Positions 20,012-21,966 of a stretch of DNA of 21,966 bases are shown here, in pieces; position 1 is the stretch's first letter, and each line of letters begins with the position of its first letter. Below the pieces are notes generated by a model that was not told where the DNA came from, ran no database searches, and was given only the letters and a program-made list of their open reading frames with translations. Source of the DNA: Emmonsiellopsis sp. PD_33. Its lineage: Eukaryota; Ascomycota; Eurotiomycetes; Onygenales; Ajellomycetaceae. The stretch is taken from the NCBI GenBank assembly GCA_032988165.1, contig JANTQF010000476.1, positions 1 to 21,966 of the forward strand, in the 5' to 3' direction. The translations under genes were made by a program, and so were the position numbers.

Positions 20012-21514
20012 ATGGCCATGCATCCAAGTCAATCCAAAGTCCTCACAAACTCTAAAGACCCATTTGTCCAACTTAATCTTGATTGCCTCAACCTAATCCT
20101 ACAGTGTCTTGAACCTCACTCTCTTGGCTGCATCAAGCTGGTGAGCAGGCTATGAAATGAATCCATCTCCTTGTGGATTGAGGAGCATGGTTGGCTGTAT
20201 GAGTGGCCTAAGTTACAAGAAACATTTTTACCCTTTGACCTCACCCTCAAGGTCCAGTGTTATAGCATGATCAGTATGCTGTCTATCCATTCTCTCCTTT
20301 ATAACTGTGATTAACTCCCACCTTTATAGCCCAGACACATTATAGATTCCTCTCTGCTCAACTAATCATCTTCCACTCATACAACCATCCCAGCAACCTT
20401 GTAATAGCTGGTAAATACAAAGCTTGGGTTGCTGGTTTGATGCTGTTTTGGGAAATTAACTCCTCATCATCTAATTCTCAATCTTATGAGATGCAATTAC
20501 CTGAAGAATGTAGACATATACTTCCCTCAGATCCCATCCAGCTGCTTCTCAATTCCAATGATATTCTATGCATATATGTCTTCACTTTTGAGCCTATATA
20601 GGTTTTATATATCTCTTTATATTGTCCTGTATCTATAAATAGCTAATAAATTATCTCTTGCTTAGCATCTCCATCTGGAACCTAGAAGTGACAGAGACAT
20701 TCCAATCCATGCATATGAAATGAACTGAGCATCCATGTCTTCTTGGACAGAGCAATCTTTACATTAGAGATGCATTAACATGCTATCTTTCTGCTCATTC
20801 CATTGAAACCAGTGCCCTTCTTTATTTGATACTGACTACCATAGATACTATACTTTCTATTGGATTCTGTGACCATGTCCTTGAAGTCATTGCCCCCAAT
20901 CATAAAGAACTCCTCATCTATACAACTCCTATCCCCAAGCCAAGTGACCCCATTTCTACACATCCCAATAACACTGTTGGTAACACACATATTGGACCCT
21001 GGCAGATAATGGTTTGTGATGGAAAAACCAGCCAAATCAGGCAATGATTTATTCAACTGTGGTTAAAAATATGGACAACTATCCAGCCAACATTAAATGG
21101 TAGATTTGAGGCCATCTCAATGCATTCCTCCTGGTGTGCCTATAAGGTTCTAGAGACATTCATGCTGCAAAATGATGGGACCTTTTACAAACAATTCACC
21201 CATCTGCTTTACCTGCCTTTGCCTTTGTGGTGTGGCTTGAGAATTATACCCTTCTTGCACTGTAGGATAGTTCCATGGAATAATGGCACATACTACTTTA
21301 AGTTTACTGAGATGTCTCCCCCTAATTATCTTGACATAGCTAAATTGGGTGTTAAATTTAACCAATACTTCCATCTCTCAACTTTGGAGCCCATGGACTC
21401 AACTCCTGGTTTCCAGAACCCACTTAATATCTAATTGTATCTCACACTACAAGGGCAACTTCAAGCCATTCTCCATGCATCCTTAGGCAATTATATCAGC
21501 ATCATCTTTTGAAT
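20012..21514 (+). pseudogene. psi8: telomere-most F-box family pseudogene
   Basis: Exon 1 (20012-20258) starts MAMHPSQSK, with F-box LNLDCLNLILQCLEPHSL and IKLVSRL, then TGA 20153 (followed by NESISLW), and EEHGWLYEWPKLQ. Intron 1 is 20259-20329, phase 1. Exon 2 is ~20330-20600 (NLVIAGKYKAWVAGLMLFWE, LNSNDILCIYVF). The second intron ends in TTAG at 20665. Its donor has one extra G (20601) relative to the family phase, giving a TAG if read through. Exon 3 is 20666-21514: TGA 20721 at the Trp of the psi7 motif PWNTPY, then PCLLGQSNLYI, EVIAPNHKELLIYT, ETFMLQNDGTFYKQF, final ISIIF and TGA. Other stops are TGA 21045 and TAA 21432. It is the most diverged copy and lies ~340 bp from the telomere array. 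Confidence 0.75.
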
Positions 21515-21850
21515 GTCTTTTGATTTTTATTCTTCTTTTCAATTTTACTTCTCTTATTATTCTCCAGATTAATTAGTAATAATCAACTAGATTCTTAATA
21601 TTACATTTTTCTGCATCCACTTCAATTCTACCTTCTATATAACATCTTAGTTACTATATATTCCTGATACTACCTTCTGCTGATCTATTCTCCTATCTCC
21701 AGATAACATGAATCTCACCTTTCCTCCTACTGCCTCCTCCTTAATCTATTAAGATACTAACCTGTTTAATCTAATTACCTCACAAGGCAACAAACCCCCC
21801 AATTCACTGCAGGTGGCCATCACCTTTATCTTCCTAACCACCTGCACAAC
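21515..21850. other. telomere-proximal spacer
   Basis: AT- and pyrimidine-rich, CpG-free sequence with no ORF of interest, no hairpin copy and no repeat shared with the rest of the window that I can see. It ends in a short GC-richer segment (GGTGGCC, CCACCTGCACAAC) right before the telomere repeats. Confidence 0.6.
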
Positions 21851-21966
21851 TTAGGGTTAGGGTTAGTTAGGGTTAGGGTTAGGGTTAGGGTTAGGGTTAG
21901 GGTTAGGGTTAGGGTTAGGGTTAGGGTTAGGGTTAGGGTTAGGGTTAGGGTTAGGGTTAGGGTTAG
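21851..21966 (+). repeat. telomere (TTAGGG)n
   Basis: About 18 full TTAGGG units, running to the last base of the window and ending in a partial TTAG. The third unit (21863-21866) is a truncated TTAG, and all later units are regular. The G-rich strand points outward, as expected for a right-hand chromosome end. The array continues past the window or the assembly stops here. Confidence 0.97.

Noticed and set aside
7555..21514. Stop codon reassignment (TGA as Trp, TAA/TAG as Gln) instead of pseudogenes
   Set aside because: It was tempting because stops fall at Trp and Gln positions in intact frames. However, TGG, CAA and CAG are also used freely, all three stops end copies, stops also occur at other residues, and a splice donor and some frames are broken too. 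Transition decay explains all of this more simply.

Overview
This window is a eukaryotic chromosome end. The last 116 bases (21851-21966) are TTAGGG repeats, G-rich strand reading outward. The short phased introns (about 40-82 nt, mostly GTATGT/GTTTGT-like donors, CTAAC/TACTAAC-like branch sites), the TTAGGG telomere and an amplified F-box family suggest a filamentous fungus. A basidiomycete is my best guess; I cannot name a species.

Layout from centromere-proximal to telomere: (1) 1-5314, a modular satellite of ~190-200 bp and ~360-410 bp units. Each unit carries a variable (CTA)n microsatellite, and some carry an AT-rich module. (2) 5315-5510, a short transition. (3) 5511-6560, a degenerate ~90 bp tandem repeat. 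(4) 6561-7554, no recognisable gene. (5) 7555-21514, eight head-to-tail copies, all on the + strand, of one gene family, here called psi1-psi8. The ancestral gene has three exons: exon 1 with an N-terminal F-box, a phase-1 intron, exon 2, a phase-2 intron, and a ~0.8 kb exon 3 ending in a short aromatic motif such as VSIFDF or VLFQF. Repeated motifs (AYNLESG, LKIVDPSSG, AWVAG..YW) look like beta-propeller blades, but I do not recognise a named family. (6) 21515-21850, a gene-free spacer, then (7) the telomere.

Every family copy is broken. I count 39 in-frame premature stops: 26 TGA, 8 TAA and 5 TAG. Frame and intron phase are nevertheless largely kept, so damage is mostly point transitions rather than indels. 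Three copies have also lost F-box sequence by deletion, and one (psi6) is a chimera.

The strongest global signal is loss of CpG. By eye, only three CpGs remain between 4416 and the end (~17.5 kb), while the first 2 kb of the satellite is CpG-rich. Within the satellite, the same positions change from CG to TG/CA towards the telomere. This fits a CpG-directed C-to-T process (methylation-deamination or a RIP-like system) acting on the chromosome end. A second signal is a short hairpin found about 250-300 bp downstream of three family stop codons and nearer the stop in a deleted copy; one copy shows a compensatory base-pair change. No intact protein-coding gene, tRNA, rRNA, CRISPR array or recognisable transposon was found.
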